Source of the DNA: a bacterium 210820-DFI.6.37 | GTDB taxonomy: Bacteria > Bacillota > Clostridia > Peptostreptococcales > Anaerovoracaceae | Direction: 5' to 3' | DNA: 64,000 nucleotides | Assembly (NCBI GenBank): GCA_020558355.1 | Contig: JAJCKG010000006.1 | Span: 1 to 64,000 of the forward strand | Shown: positions 34,377 through 43,978 of the stretch, piece after piece | How positions within the stretch are numbered: position 1 is the stretch's first letter | Layout of the letters: each line of letters begins with the position of its first letter | Position numbers and translations under genes: made by a program | Notes under the pieces: generated by a model | Databases searched by the model: none | What the model was told of the DNA's origin: nothing | Seen by the model: only the letters and a program-made list of their open reading frames with translations

Positions 34377-35780
34377 ATGAGCAAAGAAGTGACGATGGAC
34401 AAAATTACTGCTCTGGCCAAAAACAGGGGATTTGTATACCCGGGCTCCGAAATTTACGGAGGTCTGGCTAATACATGGGACTATGGCCCCCTGGGCGTTG
34501 AGTTTAAGAACAACGTAAAAAAGGCCTGGTGGAAAAAGTTTGTGCAGGAATCCAAGTACAATGTAGGGCTTGACGCAGCGATTCTGATGAATCCGCAGAC
34601 ATGGGTGGCTTCCGGCCACGTGGGAGGCTTTGCGGACCCGCTGATCGACTGTAAGGCGTGTAAATCCAGATTCAGAGCCGATCAGCTGATCGAGGAACAC
34701 CTTAAGAATGCGGGGATCGAGGATGTTACCGTAGATGGATGGTCCAATGAAAAACTGGAAGCTTATATTAAAGATCAGGGCATTGTTTGTCCTGACTGCG
34801 GAAAAGCTGATTTTACCGGTATCCGTCAGTTTAATCTGATGTTCAAAACTTTCCAGGGTGTAACAGAGGATTCTAAATCGGAACTCTTTTTAAGACCTGA
34901 AACAGCGCAGGGTATCTTCGTAAACTTCAGAAACGTTCAGAGAACTTCCAGAAAGAAGATCCCATTCGGTATTGCTCAGATCGGAAAATCCTTCCGTAAT
35001 GAAATTACGCCGGGCAATTTTACTTTCCGAACCCGCGAATTTGAACAGATGGAGCTGGAATTTTTCTGCGCCCCGGGAACCGATCTGCAGTGGTTTGCGT
35101 ATTGGAAGGATTATTGTGTAAACTTCCTGAAAGCGCTGGGAATGAGGGAAGAAAATATCAGACTCAGAGACCATGAAAAGGAAGAGCTTTCCCATTACAG
35201 TAACGCGACAACAGATATTGAATACCTGTTCCCGTTTGGATGGGGAGAACTGTGGGGAATCGCGGATCGAACCGATTTCGATCTGAAGCAGCATATTGAA
35301 CATTCCGGACAGGAAATGAATTATATGGATCCGGAGACGAATGAAAAATATGTGCCGTACTGTATCGAGCCGTCACTGGGAGCGGACCGCGTGGCACTGG
35401 CGTTTCTTGTAGACGCGTATCATGAAGAAGTTCTGACAGACAGTAAGGGAAAGGAAGACGTGAGAACTGTTATGCGCTTCCATCCGGCGCTGGCGCCGTT
35501 CAAGGCTGCGGTGCTGCCTCTGGCGAAGAAACTGGCTCCTGTAGCGGAGCCGATTCATGAAGAATTGTCCAAGTATTTTAATGTGGACTATGACGCGGCG
35601 GGATCCATTGGCAAACGATATAGAAGAGAAGATGAAATCGGAACCCCATTCTGCATCTGTGTGGATTTTGATACGCAGGAAGATGGCTGTGTGACGATCC
35701 GCGACAGAGATACTATGGAACAAGTGCGTATTCCTGTAGATCAGGTTAGAAGCTATATAGAAGAAAGATTAATTTTTTAA
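34377..35780 (+). CDS. glyQS: Glycyl-tRNA synthetase (single-chain type)
   Basis: A 467-residue class II synthetase of the homodimeric (eukaryotic/archaeal-like) type, shorter than the bacterial alpha-beta form. The N-terminus carries [20 protein letters not shown]; motif 2 is [19 protein letters not shown] (about residues 198-216) and motif 3 [15 protein letters not shown] (about 328). A CxxC...CxxC insertion ([15 protein letters not shown]) fits a zinc site. The weak RBS region GGTAGGTAG precedes the ATG. No T-box leader is seen in the 32-bp gap, so expression probably comes from upstream. Confidence 0.96.
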   Translation: MSKEVTMDKITALAKNRGFVYPGSEIYGGLANTWDYGPLGVEFKNNVKKAWWKKFVQESKYNVGLDAAILMNPQTWVASGHVGGFADPLIDCKACKSRFRADQLIEEHLKNAGIEDVTVDGWSNEKLEAYIKDQGIVCPDCGKADFTGIRQFNLMFKTFQGVTEDSKSELFLRPETAQGIFVNFRNVQRTSRKKIPFGIAQIGKSFRNEITPGNFTFRTREFEQMELEFFCAPGTDLQWFAYWKDYCVNFLKALGMREENIRLRDHEKEELSHYSNATTDIEYLFPFGWGELWGIADRTDFDLKQHIEHSGQEMNYMDPETNEKYVPYCIEPSLGADRVALAFLVDAYHEEVLTDSKGKEDVRTVMRFHPALAPFKAAVLPLAKKLAPVAEPIHEELSKYFNVDYDAAGSIGKRYRREDEIGTPFCICVDFDTQEDGCVTIRDRDTMEQVRIPVDQVRSYIEERLIF

Positions 35781-35796
35781 GCAAGGAGATTGAAAA

Positions 35797-38433
35797 GTGG
35801 AAAAGAAAAAGTTTGTTTACTCGTTTAATGAAGGTTCGAAGGACATGAGAGATCTGCTGGGCGGAAAAGGCGCCAATCTGGCCGAAATGACCAAAATCGG
35901 TCTGCCTGTACCGTTCGGATTCACCGTTACAACAGAGGCCTGCAATCGGTATTATGAGGAAAATCAGACCATCGCGGATGATATTGTAACAGACATCTTT
36001 GAAAAACTTTCTGATCTGGAAAATGTAACAGGAAAACAGTTTGGAAGCGTTGAAAACCCACTGCTGGTATCGGTTCGCTCCGGAGCGAAAATTTCCATGC
36101 CGGGTATGATGGACACCATCCTGAATCTGGGCCTCAATGACAATACCGTGGAAGGCCTGGCTGCTCTGACTGAAAACCCAAGATTCGCTTATGACAGCTA
36201 TCGGAGATTCATCCAGATGTTCGGCGATGTTGTAATGGAAATCCCGAAGACAAAATTTGACGCGATCTTTGACGCGAAAAAAGAAAAAGAAGGCTGCGCG
36301 TATGATGTGGACCTGACGACAGAACATCTGAAGGACATCATTGTGGACTATAAAGCGCTGGTTAAGGCTGAAATGGGAAGAGACTTCCCGCAGGAGCCAA
36401 AAGACCAGCTGATGGAAGCGGTTATGGCGGTATTCCGCTCGTGGAACAATGACAGAGCCATTCTGTACAGACAGCTCAACGATATTCCGGACAGCATCGG
36501 AACCGCGGTAAACGTACAGTCCATGGTATTCGGAAACATGGGAAACACTTCCGGCACAGGCGTCGCTTTCACAAGAAACCCGGCGAATGGGGAAAAAGCG
36601 CTGTTTGGCGAGTTCCTTGTAAACGCCCAGGGCGAAGACGTTGTGGCGGGGATCCGCACACCGCAGCCGATCGCTGAAATGGCGCAGGCGTTCCCGGAAG
36701 TGTATAAAGAGTTCACAAGAATTTCCGAACTGCTGGAAAAACACTACACGGATATGCAGGATATGGAGTTTACCGTTGAGCGGAACAAACTGTTCATGCT
36801 CCAGACCAGAAACGGAAAGAGAACCGCGGCGGCGGCGGTAAAAGTCGCGGTAGATATGGAAAAAGAGGGCCTGATCGATAAGAAGACGGCGGTAACAAGA
36901 CTGGAGCCAGCGATGATTGATCAGCTGCTTCACCCGAAATTTGATGACGCGGAACTGGCGGCGGCGGAAAAGCTGACAAAAGGGCTTCCGGCTTCCCCAG
37001 GCGCCGCGACTGGTAAGATTTACTTCAGCGCTCAGGACGCGGTAGCGGCGGCGGAAAACGGCAATAAGGCTATCCTGGTAAGACTGGAAACATCACCAGA
37101 AGACTTGGCGGGAATGGTAGCCGCGGAAGGTATCCTGACCGCGAGAGGCGGAATGACTTCTCACGCCGCGGTAGTCGCGAGAGGTATGGGTAAATGCTGT
37201 GTGTCCGGCTGCGCGGAAATCAAGGTGGACGAGGAAGGCAAGACCCTGACCATTGGAAACCAGGTGTTTAACGAAGGGGATTACATCTCCTTAGACGGAA
37301 CAGCGGGCGATGTGCTGAAAGGACAGGTGAAAACCGTTCCGCCTGAACTCTCTGGAGATTTTGGAACAATTATGGGATGGGCGGACGAGATCCGGACCCT
37401 GAAAGTAAGAACGAACGCAGATAACCCTAGAGACGCGAAACAGGCGGTAGATTTCGGGGCGGAAGGAATCGGTCTTTGCAGAACCGAGCACATGTTCTTT
37501 GAGGATGAAAGAATTCCGGCTGTAAGAAGAATGATTCTGGCGGACTCCGAAGAGGAAAGAAGAGAGGCGCTGTCCTTCCTGCTGCCTTATCAGAAGAGCG
37601 ACTTCAAGGGAATCTATGAGGCGATGGGTGACAGACCGGTAACGATCCGTCTGCTGGATCCTCCGCTTCACGAGTTCCTGCCGCATACAGATGAAGAAAT
37701 CAAACAGCTGTCGGAGCAGATCAACGTGCCTTACGAAAAGCTGGCAAAGAAGACAGAAGAGCTTCACGAATTCAACCCGATGCTGGGACACAGAGGATGC
37801 CGTCTCGCAGTTACTTATCCTGAAATCGCGGAGATGCAGGCGGAAGCCATCATTATGGCCGCCATTGAGGTAAGAAAAGAACAGGGTCTGGATATTATTC
37901 CGGAAATCATGATCCCGCTGGTAGGCATGCGGAAAGAATTGGCTGACGTAAAGGCAACTGTTGTTAAGACCGTTGAAGCCGTTATGGAACGGGAAGGCGT
38001 GAAATTCGATTACCTGATCGGAACCATGATCGAAATCCCAAGAGCGGCACTGACAGCAGACGAAATCGCGGAAGAGGCTGAGTTCTTCTCCTTCGGTACA
38101 AACGACCTTACTCAGATGACCTTCGGTTTCTCCAGAGACGATACAGGCAAGATCATTAAGGAATACAGAGAAAAAGGTATCTTCGAAGAAGACCCATTCC
38201 AGTCCATCGACCAGACAGGTGTAGGTCAGCTGGTTAAAATGGCAGCTGAAAAAGGAAAAGCCACAAGACCGAACATTAAGCTGGGAATCTGCGGTGAACA
38301 CGGCGGCGAACCAAAATCCATCGAGTTCTGCCATAACATCGGTCTGCAGTATGTATCCTGCTCACCGTTCCGTGTGCCAATCGCGAGACTGGCGGCGGCA
38401 CAGGCGGCTGTAAAGGCAGAAGCCGCAAAATAA
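35797..38433 (+). CDS. ppdK: Pyruvate, phosphate dikinase
   Basis: An 878-residue enzyme interconverting pyruvate + ATP + Pi and phosphoenolpyruvate + AMP + PPi; in anaerobes it often replaces pyruvate kinase or feeds gluconeogenesis. The N-terminal ATP-grasp domain starts GGKGANLAEMTKIGLPVPFG, the swivelling catalytic histidine is His456 in GGMTSHAAVVARGMG, and the C-terminal PEP barrel includes GLCRTEHMFF and the near-terminal GICGEHGGEP. Start is GTG 35797, with AAGGAG upstream. Codon usage is strongly biased, as expected for an abundant protein. A terminator follows. Confidence 0.96.
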   Translation: MEKKKFVYSFNEGSKDMRDLLGGKGANLAEMTKIGLPVPFGFTVTTEACNRYYEENQTIADDIVTDIFEKLSDLENVTGKQFGSVENPLLVSVRSGAKISMPGMMDTILNLGLNDNTVEGLAALTENPRFAYDSYRRFIQMFGDVVMEIPKTKFDAIFDAKKEKEGCAYDVDLTTEHLKDIIVDYKALVKAEMGRDFPQEPKDQLMEAVMAVFRSWNNDRAILYRQLNDIPDSIGTAVNVQSMVFGNMGNTSGTGVAFTRNPANGEKALFGEFLVNAQGEDVVAGIRTPQPIAEMAQAFPEVYKEFTRISELLEKHYTDMQDMEFTVERNKLFMLQTRNGKRTAAAAVKVAVDMEKEGLIDKKTAVTRLEPAMIDQLLHPKFDDAELAAAEKLTKGLPASPGAATGKIYFSAQDAVAAAENGNKAILVRLETSPEDLAGMVAAEGILTARGGMTSHAAVVARGMGKCCVSGCAEIKVDEEGKTLTIGNQVFNEGDYISLDGTAGDVLKGQVKTVPPELSGDFGTIMGWADEIRTLKVRTNADNPRDAKQAVDFGAEGIGLCRTEHMFFEDERIPAVRRMILADSEEERREALSFLLPYQKSDFKGIYEAMGDRPVTIRLLDPPLHEFLPHTDEEIKQLSEQINVPYEKLAKKTEELHEFNPMLGHRGCRLAVTYPEIAEMQAEAIIMAAIEVRKEQGLDIIPEIMIPLVGMRKELADVKATVVKTVEAVMEREGVKFDYLIGTMIEIPRAALTADEIAEEAEFFSFGTNDLTQMTFGFSRDDTGKIIKEYREKGIFEEDPFQSIDQTGVGQLVKMAAEKGKATRPNIKLGICGEHGGEPKSIEFCHNIGLQYVSCSPFRVPIARLAAAQAAVKAEAAK

Positions 38434-38472
38434 GCTGTGGATTAAAATTCTTAGAATAAAACAATAATTTAT

Positions 38473-38510
38473 ACAGGCGCGTCACCCTCATCAGGCAATG
38501 CGCCTGTTTT
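38473..38510 (+). terminator. Terminator after ppdK
   Basis: ACAGGCGC (38473-38480) pairs with GCGCCTGT (38500-38507), followed by TTTT. Confidence 0.85.
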
Positions 38511-38540
38511 ACTTAGCAAAAAAGGAGGAAATCAGAAAAT

Positions 38541-39062
38541 ATGCTGAAGAAACTTGCCAAGCGGCGCAGCGTCCGCAAGTATACAGATGAACCTGTGCCT
38601 GAAGAAAAAATGAAAAAAATTTTAGCGGCTGGCCTGCTTTCACCTACTTCTAAGAATCTCAGACCCTGGGAATTTCTTGTGGTACAGAATAAGAATACGC
38701 TCAGCAGATTGGCAGAATGCCGGGACAAGGGAGCCGATATGCTGAAAGGCGCTGCCGCGGCCATTATTGTAATGGCTGATCAGACCATCAACGATGTGTG
38801 GATCGAGGACTGCTCCATCGCCATGAGTAATATGCATTTAACAGCGGCAGATGAAGGCATAGGAAGCTGCTGGATTCAGGTGAGAAATCGGATGAGCGGG
38901 ATGGAGGGAAAGAGTACAGAAGGCTTTATACGGGAATTGTTCTGTTTGGATGAAAAATTCGCGGTAGAAGCCATCCTTTCCCTGGGGATGCCGGCCAGGG
39001 AAAGAAGCGCTTTAGAAATAGAGGACAGCCTATGGGACAAGATTCACTATGAAAAATTTTAA
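38541..39062 (+). CDS. Nitroreductase family protein
   Basis: A 173-residue FMN-dependent oxidoreductase of the nitroreductase fold. Typical blocks are RRSVRKYTDEPVPEEK (FMN phosphate contacts, about 8-23), SPTSKNLRPWEFLVVQN (about 34-50), and GIGSCWIQVR (about 108). The true substrate of these small anaerobe enzymes is usually unknown; flavin-dependent reduction with NAD(P)H or ferredoxin is expected. RBS AAAGGAGGAAA lies upstream. It follows the ppdK terminator and precedes a phosphate-type promoter, so it is a single-gene unit. Confidence 0.87.
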   Translation: MLKKLAKRRSVRKYTDEPVPEEKMKKILAAGLLSPTSKNLRPWEFLVVQNKNTLSRLAECRDKGADMLKGAAAAIIVMADQTINDVWIEDCSIAMSNMHLTAADEGIGSCWIQVRNRMSGMEGKSTEGFIRELFCLDEKFAVEAILSLGMPARERSALEIEDSLWDKIHYEKF

Positions 39063-39126
39063 TTCGCAAAATCTCCCCGACTTTGCGGCACAAGGTAAAT
39101 TCTTTCAGAATGAAATCACGCAAAAT

Positions 39127-39191
39127 TTAACATAGAATTAACATGCCTTTAACCTGTTTTTGATTTTTAATCTTCTCTTAACCTTTATAAT
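39127..39191 (+). promoter_or_regulatory. Five-half-site Pho-type promoter of the Na/Pi cotransporter gene
   Basis: TTAACA (39127), TTAACA (39138), TTAACC (39149), TTAATC (39167), TTAACC (39178), then TATAAT (39186-39191). Half-sites repeat at 11-bp steps within a group of three and a group of two, and there is no normal -35 box, as at PhoP-activated promoters. Every offset is the same as upstream of phoP at 43109. Confidence 0.85.
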
Positions 39192-39231
39192 AAACATAAA
39201 ATTACCCGATTGTGTTTTAAGGAGAGAAAAA

Positions 39232-40926
39232 ATGAATTCAGATGTGTTTCAGATGATCATTACCCTGCTGGGAGGCCTGGCGCTGTTTATTTATGGGATG
39301 AACCTGATGAGCGATGGTCTTCAGAAGACTGCGGGAGAGAAGATGCAGAAGATCCTGGCGCTGCTGACAAAAAATCCGGTATTCGGACTGCTGGCCGGCG
39401 CCCTTTGTACAGCGGTGCTGCAGAGCAGCAGCGCGACAACGGTTATGGTTCTGGGATTTGTAACTGCCGGCCTGATGAATTTGCCGCAGGCTATCAGCAT
39501 TATTCTGGGGGCAAACATTGGGACCACCATTACAGCGCAGCTCATTGCGTTTCAAATTGGAGATTACGCCTGGGTCTTTGTATTTATCGGCTTCATTCTG
39601 TATTTCTTTGTTAAGAAGGAAAAAGCCGCGGATATCGGGCAGACTCTTTTTGCCTTTGGCGTTCTCTTTGTCGGTATCAATATTATGGGTGATACGATGG
39701 AGCCCCTTGCGCAATCGCCTGTCTTTCTGGATTTAATGATGCGGGTGCGGGATATTCCGATACTGGGAGTTATTGTAGGTACTGTTATGACACTGATTGT
39801 ACAGAGCAGCTCCGCTACGATCGCGGTACTTCAGAACCTCGCGGCAACCGCGGGACCGGATGGAGTCAGCAGTATTATCGGGCTGGAAGGGGCTCTTCCG
39901 ATTTTGTACGGAAGCAATATTGGTACGACCATTACAGCGATTCTCGCTGCCATTGGCGCCTCTGTCAACGCGAAACGTACTGCTGCGGCACATGTGATTT
40001 TCAACTTTGTAGGGACCTTTATTTTCATGTGGTTTATTCCGCTTTACGCAAAAATAATTGTTGCTGTTTCACCCGCGGGACCGGAAATTGCCGTCATTTC
40101 CAGACAGATCGCCAATGGGCATATGTATTTTAACATTATTAACGCCCTTATTTTCCTGCCGTTTATCGGAGTGCTGGTGAAAATTGTAACAAAGCTTGTT
40201 CCGGGAAAAGACAGCGATCGGCTTCCCGCAGAACCTGTGTTTTTGGATTACAATGTTATGGAACAGCCCTTTGCCGCAATCCATCTGGCGACAAAAGAGC
40301 TTTCCCGCCTAGCGAACTTTGCGTCACAGATGGTGGTGGCGACGAAAAAGGCTTTTCTCGGAAACGACTTGACAGAAGTAAAGAAGGTCTTCGAAATGGA
40401 GGAGACTGTAAACGAACTGGAAAAAAAGATCGTCAGCTATCTGTCATCTATTACAACAGTCGATACTGTTACAGAGCACCAATCGCTGCAGATTGCGGGG
40501 CTGCTCCATGTGGCTTCCGATATTGAGCACGTTGGGGATTACTGTGAGAATATCGGACAGTTCGCAGAAGAAAAAACCAGGAAAAAATATGAATTTTCCG
40601 ATTCTGCCTGCGCGGAAATCTATGAATGCTTTGACCAGGCGGGCCGTATGCTGCGGGATACGATTATCGCTTTGGAAAAAGGGGATAATGAGCTGGCTTT
40701 GGATGTAAAGCGGCAGGAAGAAGACTTGAATCGTACGGAAAAATTTCTGCGAAAGCAGCATATGAAACGGCTGAATGAAAAAGCTTGTTCTCCGGAATTT
40801 ACCGTAATTTATACGGATGTGATTCATAATTTAGAAAAAATTGGAGACAGCTGCGACAACATTGCCACAGCTGTGCTGGATGATATCAATTTTAAAGCAA
40901 CAGATATCGCAAAAGCCGCGGAATAG
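39232..40926 (+). CDS. Na+/phosphate cotransporter, NptA/YjbB type with PhoU-like tail
   Basis: A 564-residue membrane transporter. Two inverted Na/Pi repeats carry the QSSSAT signature, LQSSSATTVMVLGF (about residues 63-76) and VQSSSATIAVLQNL (about 188-201), each followed by a glycine-rich NIGTT motif (GANIGTTITA, GSNIGTTITA). After about residue 345 the protein becomes a soluble helical PhoU-like domain, thought to tune transport to phosphate status. ATG 39232 follows AAGGAGAG; an earlier ATG has no RBS. The upstream Pho-type promoter supports a role in phosphate uptake. Confidence 0.92.
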   Translation: MNSDVFQMIITLLGGLALFIYGMNLMSDGLQKTAGEKMQKILALLTKNPVFGLLAGALCTAVLQSSSATTVMVLGFVTAGLMNLPQAISIILGANIGTTITAQLIAFQIGDYAWVFVFIGFILYFFVKKEKAADIGQTLFAFGVLFVGINIMGDTMEPLAQSPVFLDLMMRVRDIPILGVIVGTVMTLIVQSSSATIAVLQNLAATAGPDGVSSIIGLEGALPILYGSNIGTTITAILAAIGASVNAKRTAAAHVIFNFVGTFIFMWFIPLYAKIIVAVSPAGPEIAVISRQIANGHMYFNIINALIFLPFIGVLVKIVTKLVPGKDSDRLPAEPVFLDYNVMEQPFAAIHLATKELSRLANFASQMVVATKKAFLGNDLTEVKKVFEMEETVNELEKKIVSYLSSITTVDTVTEHQSLQIAGLLHVASDIEHVGDYCENIGQFAEEKTRKKYEFSDSACAEIYECFDQAGRMLRDTIIALEKGDNELALDVKRQEEDLNRTEKFLRKQHMKRLNEKACSPEFTVIYTDVIHNLEKIGDSCDNIATAVLDDINFKATDIAKAAE

Positions 40927-40932
40927 ATTGGA

Positions 40933-41181
40933 TCAGTCCAGTTCCTCTGATTTAAAGATGATCATATCTTCACCGATTTTTACAATATTGCTCCAGGGCA
41001 GCTGGATCCACTGCTCTTGAGCGCGTTTAAAGGGGCCTTTGCCGCATTCTCCGGGAATGAGAACTGCTTTTATGGCCCCGTTTTTTCGTTCAAAAAGAAG
41101 CTCCGTATCCCAGAGCTGTCCCAGGCTGCTTCCTTTGGATAAATCAACGATTTCCTTACTTCCGATTTCGCTCAGTCGCAT
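40933..41181 (-). CDS. ylmC: YlmC/YmxH family PRC-barrel protein
   Basis: An 82-residue PRC-barrel protein of the YlmC/YmxH sporulation-associated family, with the signature LSEIGSKEIVDLSKGSSLGQ at the start and the middle IKAVLIPGEC, followed by the terminal IVKIGEDMIIF. Function is unknown; in Clostridia it commonly lies near TepA and cell-division or spore genes, as here. Read on the minus strand with AGGAGGTC before the ATG, divergent from tepA with a 57-bp gap. Confidence 0.88.
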   Translation of the reverse strand: MRLSEIGSKEIVDLSKGSSLGQLWDTELLFERKNGAIKAVLIPGECGKGPFKRAQEQWIQLPWSNIVKIGEDMIIFKSEELD

Positions 41182-41238
41182 AATGACCTCCTAAAGAGTA
41201 AATACTATTACCAAATATATTTAAAAAAGGAGCTATTT

Positions 41239-41943
41239 ATGAATAAGGATAGGGAAAATAAAGAAGCGAGAAATCTGCCGACGGAAGAGGATAAGACCAA
41301 AGATCTGATAACTGAGCTGGGGCTCTTTACGACAGGTACGGATTTTGAAAGCGATATCCAGTACATCAATATTATTGGAAGTATAGAAGGGCATATGGTT
41401 CTGCCGGCGGATAATAAGACAACAAAATATGAGCATCTGATTCCGCAGCTAGTGGCAGTAGAGGAAAACCCAAAGCTGAAAGGGCTGCTGATCATTCTCA
41501 ATACGGTAGGCGGTGATGTGGAAGCCGGACTTGCTCTGTCGGAGATGATTTCGACCTTATCAAAGCCTACGGTTTCGCTGGTGCTGGGCGGTGGACACAG
41601 CATTGGGATCCCGCTGGCGACTTCCACGGATTATTCTTTTATTGCCGAAACCGCGACAATGACCCTGCATCCGATCCGTACAAACGGACTGGTTATTACT
41701 GCGGAAACAACCTTCGACTATTTGAGAAAGACTCAGGATCGGGTTATCAGCTTTATTGAAAAGCATTCCAGAGCTGACCGGCAGACCATAACAAAACTGA
41801 TGAACCGGACGGATAATATGCCCAACGATGTAGGAACGATCCTTTTCGGACAGGAAGCTGTCGATATCGGAATCATAGATGAAGTCGGCGGACTGAGTCA
41901 GGCTTTAAAAAGATTGCGGCAGAAAATTGAAGAAAAAGATTGA
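41239..41943 (+). CDS. tepA: ClpP-like serine protease, TepA family
   Basis: A 234-residue ClpP-fold peptidase of the translocation-enhancing protein group. The nucleophile is the serine in GGGHSIGIPLATS (about residue 119), the histidine is in TMTLHPIRTNG (about 144), and NIIGSIEGHMVLPADNKTTK is the family N-terminal block. TepA relatives degrade small or exported peptides and are linked to sporulation and secretion in Bacillus. RBS AAAAGGAGC precedes the ATG. No Clp ATPase partner is nearby. Confidence 0.9.
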   Translation: MNKDRENKEARNLPTEEDKTKDLITELGLFTTGTDFESDIQYINIIGSIEGHMVLPADNKTTKYEHLIPQLVAVEENPKLKGLLIILNTVGGDVEAGLALSEMISTLSKPTVSLVLGGGHSIGIPLATSTDYSFIAETATMTLHPIRTNGLVITAETTFDYLRKTQDRVISFIEKHSRADRQTITKLMNRTDNMPNDVGTILFGQEAVDIGIIDEVGGLSQALKRLRQKIEEKD

Positions 41944-42003
41944 CATATATTTACAACTGCGTTATGATGGTTGAAAGGAATTTTTTTACAGAAAGGGGCA
42001 GTT

Positions 42004-43107
42004 GTGGAAATGGAGAATATTAAACTTGCGGTTATCACAGAAGACAGAGAGTATGGAAGAGCTTTGGGACTCGCGTTGGTAGATGCTTATAAAAGTTTTA
42101 CGGTCACTTTGTATAAAAGTGAACCGTTACATAAAAGTCTGGGAGCTTTTGATCTGGTTTTGACTGACCAGGCAGGGGAAAAGGCGGAAGACAACCGGAT
42201 CTGTCTGGTAGAAAAGCCTTCTCAGACCGATCGGGACTATGAACGGAGACGCTTTTCTCTGTACAAATACAGCAATGTACGGCAAATGGCGGCGGACCTG
42301 CTGTTTATTTACAGCTTTCTTACTGGAAGAAAGGTGATTCCCATAAAAAATCAGCAGGCAAAGATTATCGTGTTTTGCTCAGCGGAAGGCGGCACAGGCT
42401 GCACTTCGGCAGCAATGGCTTTTGCCAGAGAAATGAAACGCTTTCACAGTAAAAAAGTTATGTATCTGAGTATGGAAGAGATGGAATCCACGCTGGAGTA
42501 TATGGAGCCTTTTCCGGAAGGCAGGAGTATCAGCGAGTATTTATATTACCTCTTTGAGCAGGAGGACGCGTCCATGCCCTTCATTGAAAGCTTTCTGGTT
42601 TTTGATCAGTATGGGGTTGACGCCTTTCTTCCGTCTCCAGGAAGAAATGTTCTGAAAACCCTCAGCGCGGAGGAAATGCAGTATTTGATCGGAGCCGCGC
42701 TGGACACAGGAAAGTATGATTTCCTTGTAGTCGACGCGGGGAGCAGTCTGGATACGGCTTCTTTATGCTGCTATGAGATGGCGGATCATATTTGTTTCAT
42801 TGCCGACCAAGAGCGTCCTGCCCAGAAGGAACTGAGAATGATGGAATACCTGACTTTTTTAAAAGGAGAAAAGCTTATAGGGCGCATGGTGAAAATATTG
42901 AATCGCTGTGGAGAAAGTCAGACAAAGGGAGAAACAGAGCCCGAGGAGGAAGAAAAGAGCCCTCTGATCCGGATAATCTGCAGGCTCCCTCAAGAGCCAG
43001 AGAGCTTTTCTATAGAAAATGGAAGGAGAAATATTTCCGCGGATTTTGTTTATGGAGGAAAGATCCGAAAACTGGCGGATGCTGTTCTGCAAAACACACT
43101 TTTATGA
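42004..43107 (+). CDS. CpaE/TadZ-like pilus localisation protein
   Basis: A 367-residue protein combining an N-terminal receiver-like domain without a clear phosphorylation pocket and a MinD/ParA-like domain. The place of the Walker A is occupied by CSAEGGTGCTSAAMAFA (about residues 121-137), lacking the usual lysines (KGGxGKT), so ATP hydrolysis is doubtful. CpaE-type proteins position Tad pili. GTG 42004 is taken as start for spacing from AAAGGGG; ATG 42010 is an alternative. The rest of the Tad operon lies 4.5 kb downstream, separated by phoPR and a Kef antiporter. Confidence 0.72.
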   Translation: MEMENIKLAVITEDREYGRALGLALVDAYKSFTVTLYKSEPLHKSLGAFDLVLTDQAGEKAEDNRICLVEKPSQTDRDYERRRFSLYKYSNVRQMAADLLFIYSFLTGRKVIPIKNQQAKIIVFCSAEGGTGCTSAAMAFAREMKRFHSKKVMYLSMEEMESTLEYMEPFPEGRSISEYLYYLFEQEDASMPFIESFLVFDQYGVDAFLPSPGRNVLKTLSAEEMQYLIGAALDTGKYDFLVVDAGSSLDTASLCCYEMADHICFIADQERPAQKELRMMEYLTFLKGEKLIGRMVKILNRCGESQTKGETEPEEEEKSPLIRIICRLPQEPESFSIENGRRNISADFVYGGKIRKLADAVLQNTLL

Positions 43108-43108
43108 T

Positions 43109-43173
43109 TTAACATAAAGTTAACAAGACCTTAACATAGATATGCTTTTTAACGTAAGGTTAATGGATATAAT
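43109..43173 (+). promoter_or_regulatory. Five-half-site Pho-type promoter of phoPR
   Basis: TTAACA at 43109, 43120 and 43131, TTAACG at 43149, TTAATG at 43160, TATAAT at 43168-43173. Offsets 0, 11, 22, 40, 51 and 59 are the same as in front of the Na/Pi cotransporter. It starts two bases after the CpaE-like gene stop. The long leader (43174-43288) shows no other gene. Confidence 0.85.
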
Positions 43174-43288
43174 GAAATTACTTCATCACAGACGATGCTC
43201 GGAAAAGCGAATTTTGAGGCGTCCGGTGAAGGGAAATAATTGTAATTGACGAAAAATTGTGATAAAATAATAACAGGTGGTAGACAAC

Positions 43289-43978
43289 ATGAAAAAAATA
43301 TTGATCATTGAAGATGAGCCAAATATCCGTGAGCTGGTATTGTACAACTTGAAAACAAACGGATATGAAGGGATCGAAGCCGAGGATGGATACATGGGTA
43401 TCGCTATGATCCATAAGGAAAAGCCGGACCTGATTCTTCTGGATATCATGCTTCCCGGCAAAAATGGATATGATATCTGTAAAGAGCTGAGAGAAGAGGG
43501 AAATGAAACCCCCATCATCATGCTGACAGCAAAGACAGAAGAGATCGATAAGGTACTGGGACTGGAATTCGGCGCTGACGACTATATATCCAAGCCTTTT
43601 GGTATCAGGGAGTTAATGGCCAGAATCAAAGCAGTGCTCAGACGATATGACCATACTCATGAAGAACTGCCGCAGGGAGAACATATCCTAAGGATCGATG
43701 ATCTGGAAATCAATATTGAACGGCATCAGGTAAAAGTCGGGGAACGACTGGTAGACCTGACTCTGAAGGAATTCGAACTTCTGTGCTATCTGGCGGAAAA
43801 CAGAGGCCATGTCCTTACCCGGGACCAGCTGCTGGATAAAGTATGGGGCATCGAGTATGCCGGGGAGACCCGGACAGTAGATGTACATATTCGTTATCTT
43901 CGCAAAAAGCTGGGACAGGGAGGAGATGAAGAAAGGTATATCGAAACGATCAGAGGCAAAGGATACAAAATCAAATGA
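43289..43978 (+). CDS. phoP: OmpR-type response regulator, probable PhoP
   Basis: A 229-residue two-component response regulator. The receiver has the acidic pair in LIIEDEPNIRE, the phospho-acceptor aspartate in LILLDIMLPGKNGYDICKEL (about residue 49), and the lysine in DDYISKPFGIRELMARI; the winged-helix OmpR domain ends with TVDVHIRYLRKKLG and IRGKGYKIK. ATG 43289 is used because AGGTGG lies eight bases upstream. The stop overlaps the kinase start. Assignment to phosphate sensing rests on the TTAACA promoter architecture and the kinase type, so it is an inference. Confidence 0.9.
   Translation: MKKILIIEDEPNIRELVLYNLKTNGYEGIEAEDGYMGIAMIHKEKPDLILLDIMLPGKNGYDICKELREEGNETPIIMLTAKTEEIDKVLGLEFGADDYISKPFGIRELMARIKAVLRRYDHTHEELPQGEHILRIDDLEINIERHQVKVGERLVDLTLKEFELLCYLAENRGHVLTRDQLLDKVWGIEYAGETRTVDVHIRYLRKKLGQGGDEERYIETIRGKGYKIK

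Noticed and set aside
43248-43254. TGACGAA, a possible single Spo0A box near phoP
   Set aside because: It is a single imperfect match to TGTCGAA in an A+T-rich leader and lies downstream of the identified phoP promoter; too weak to claim.
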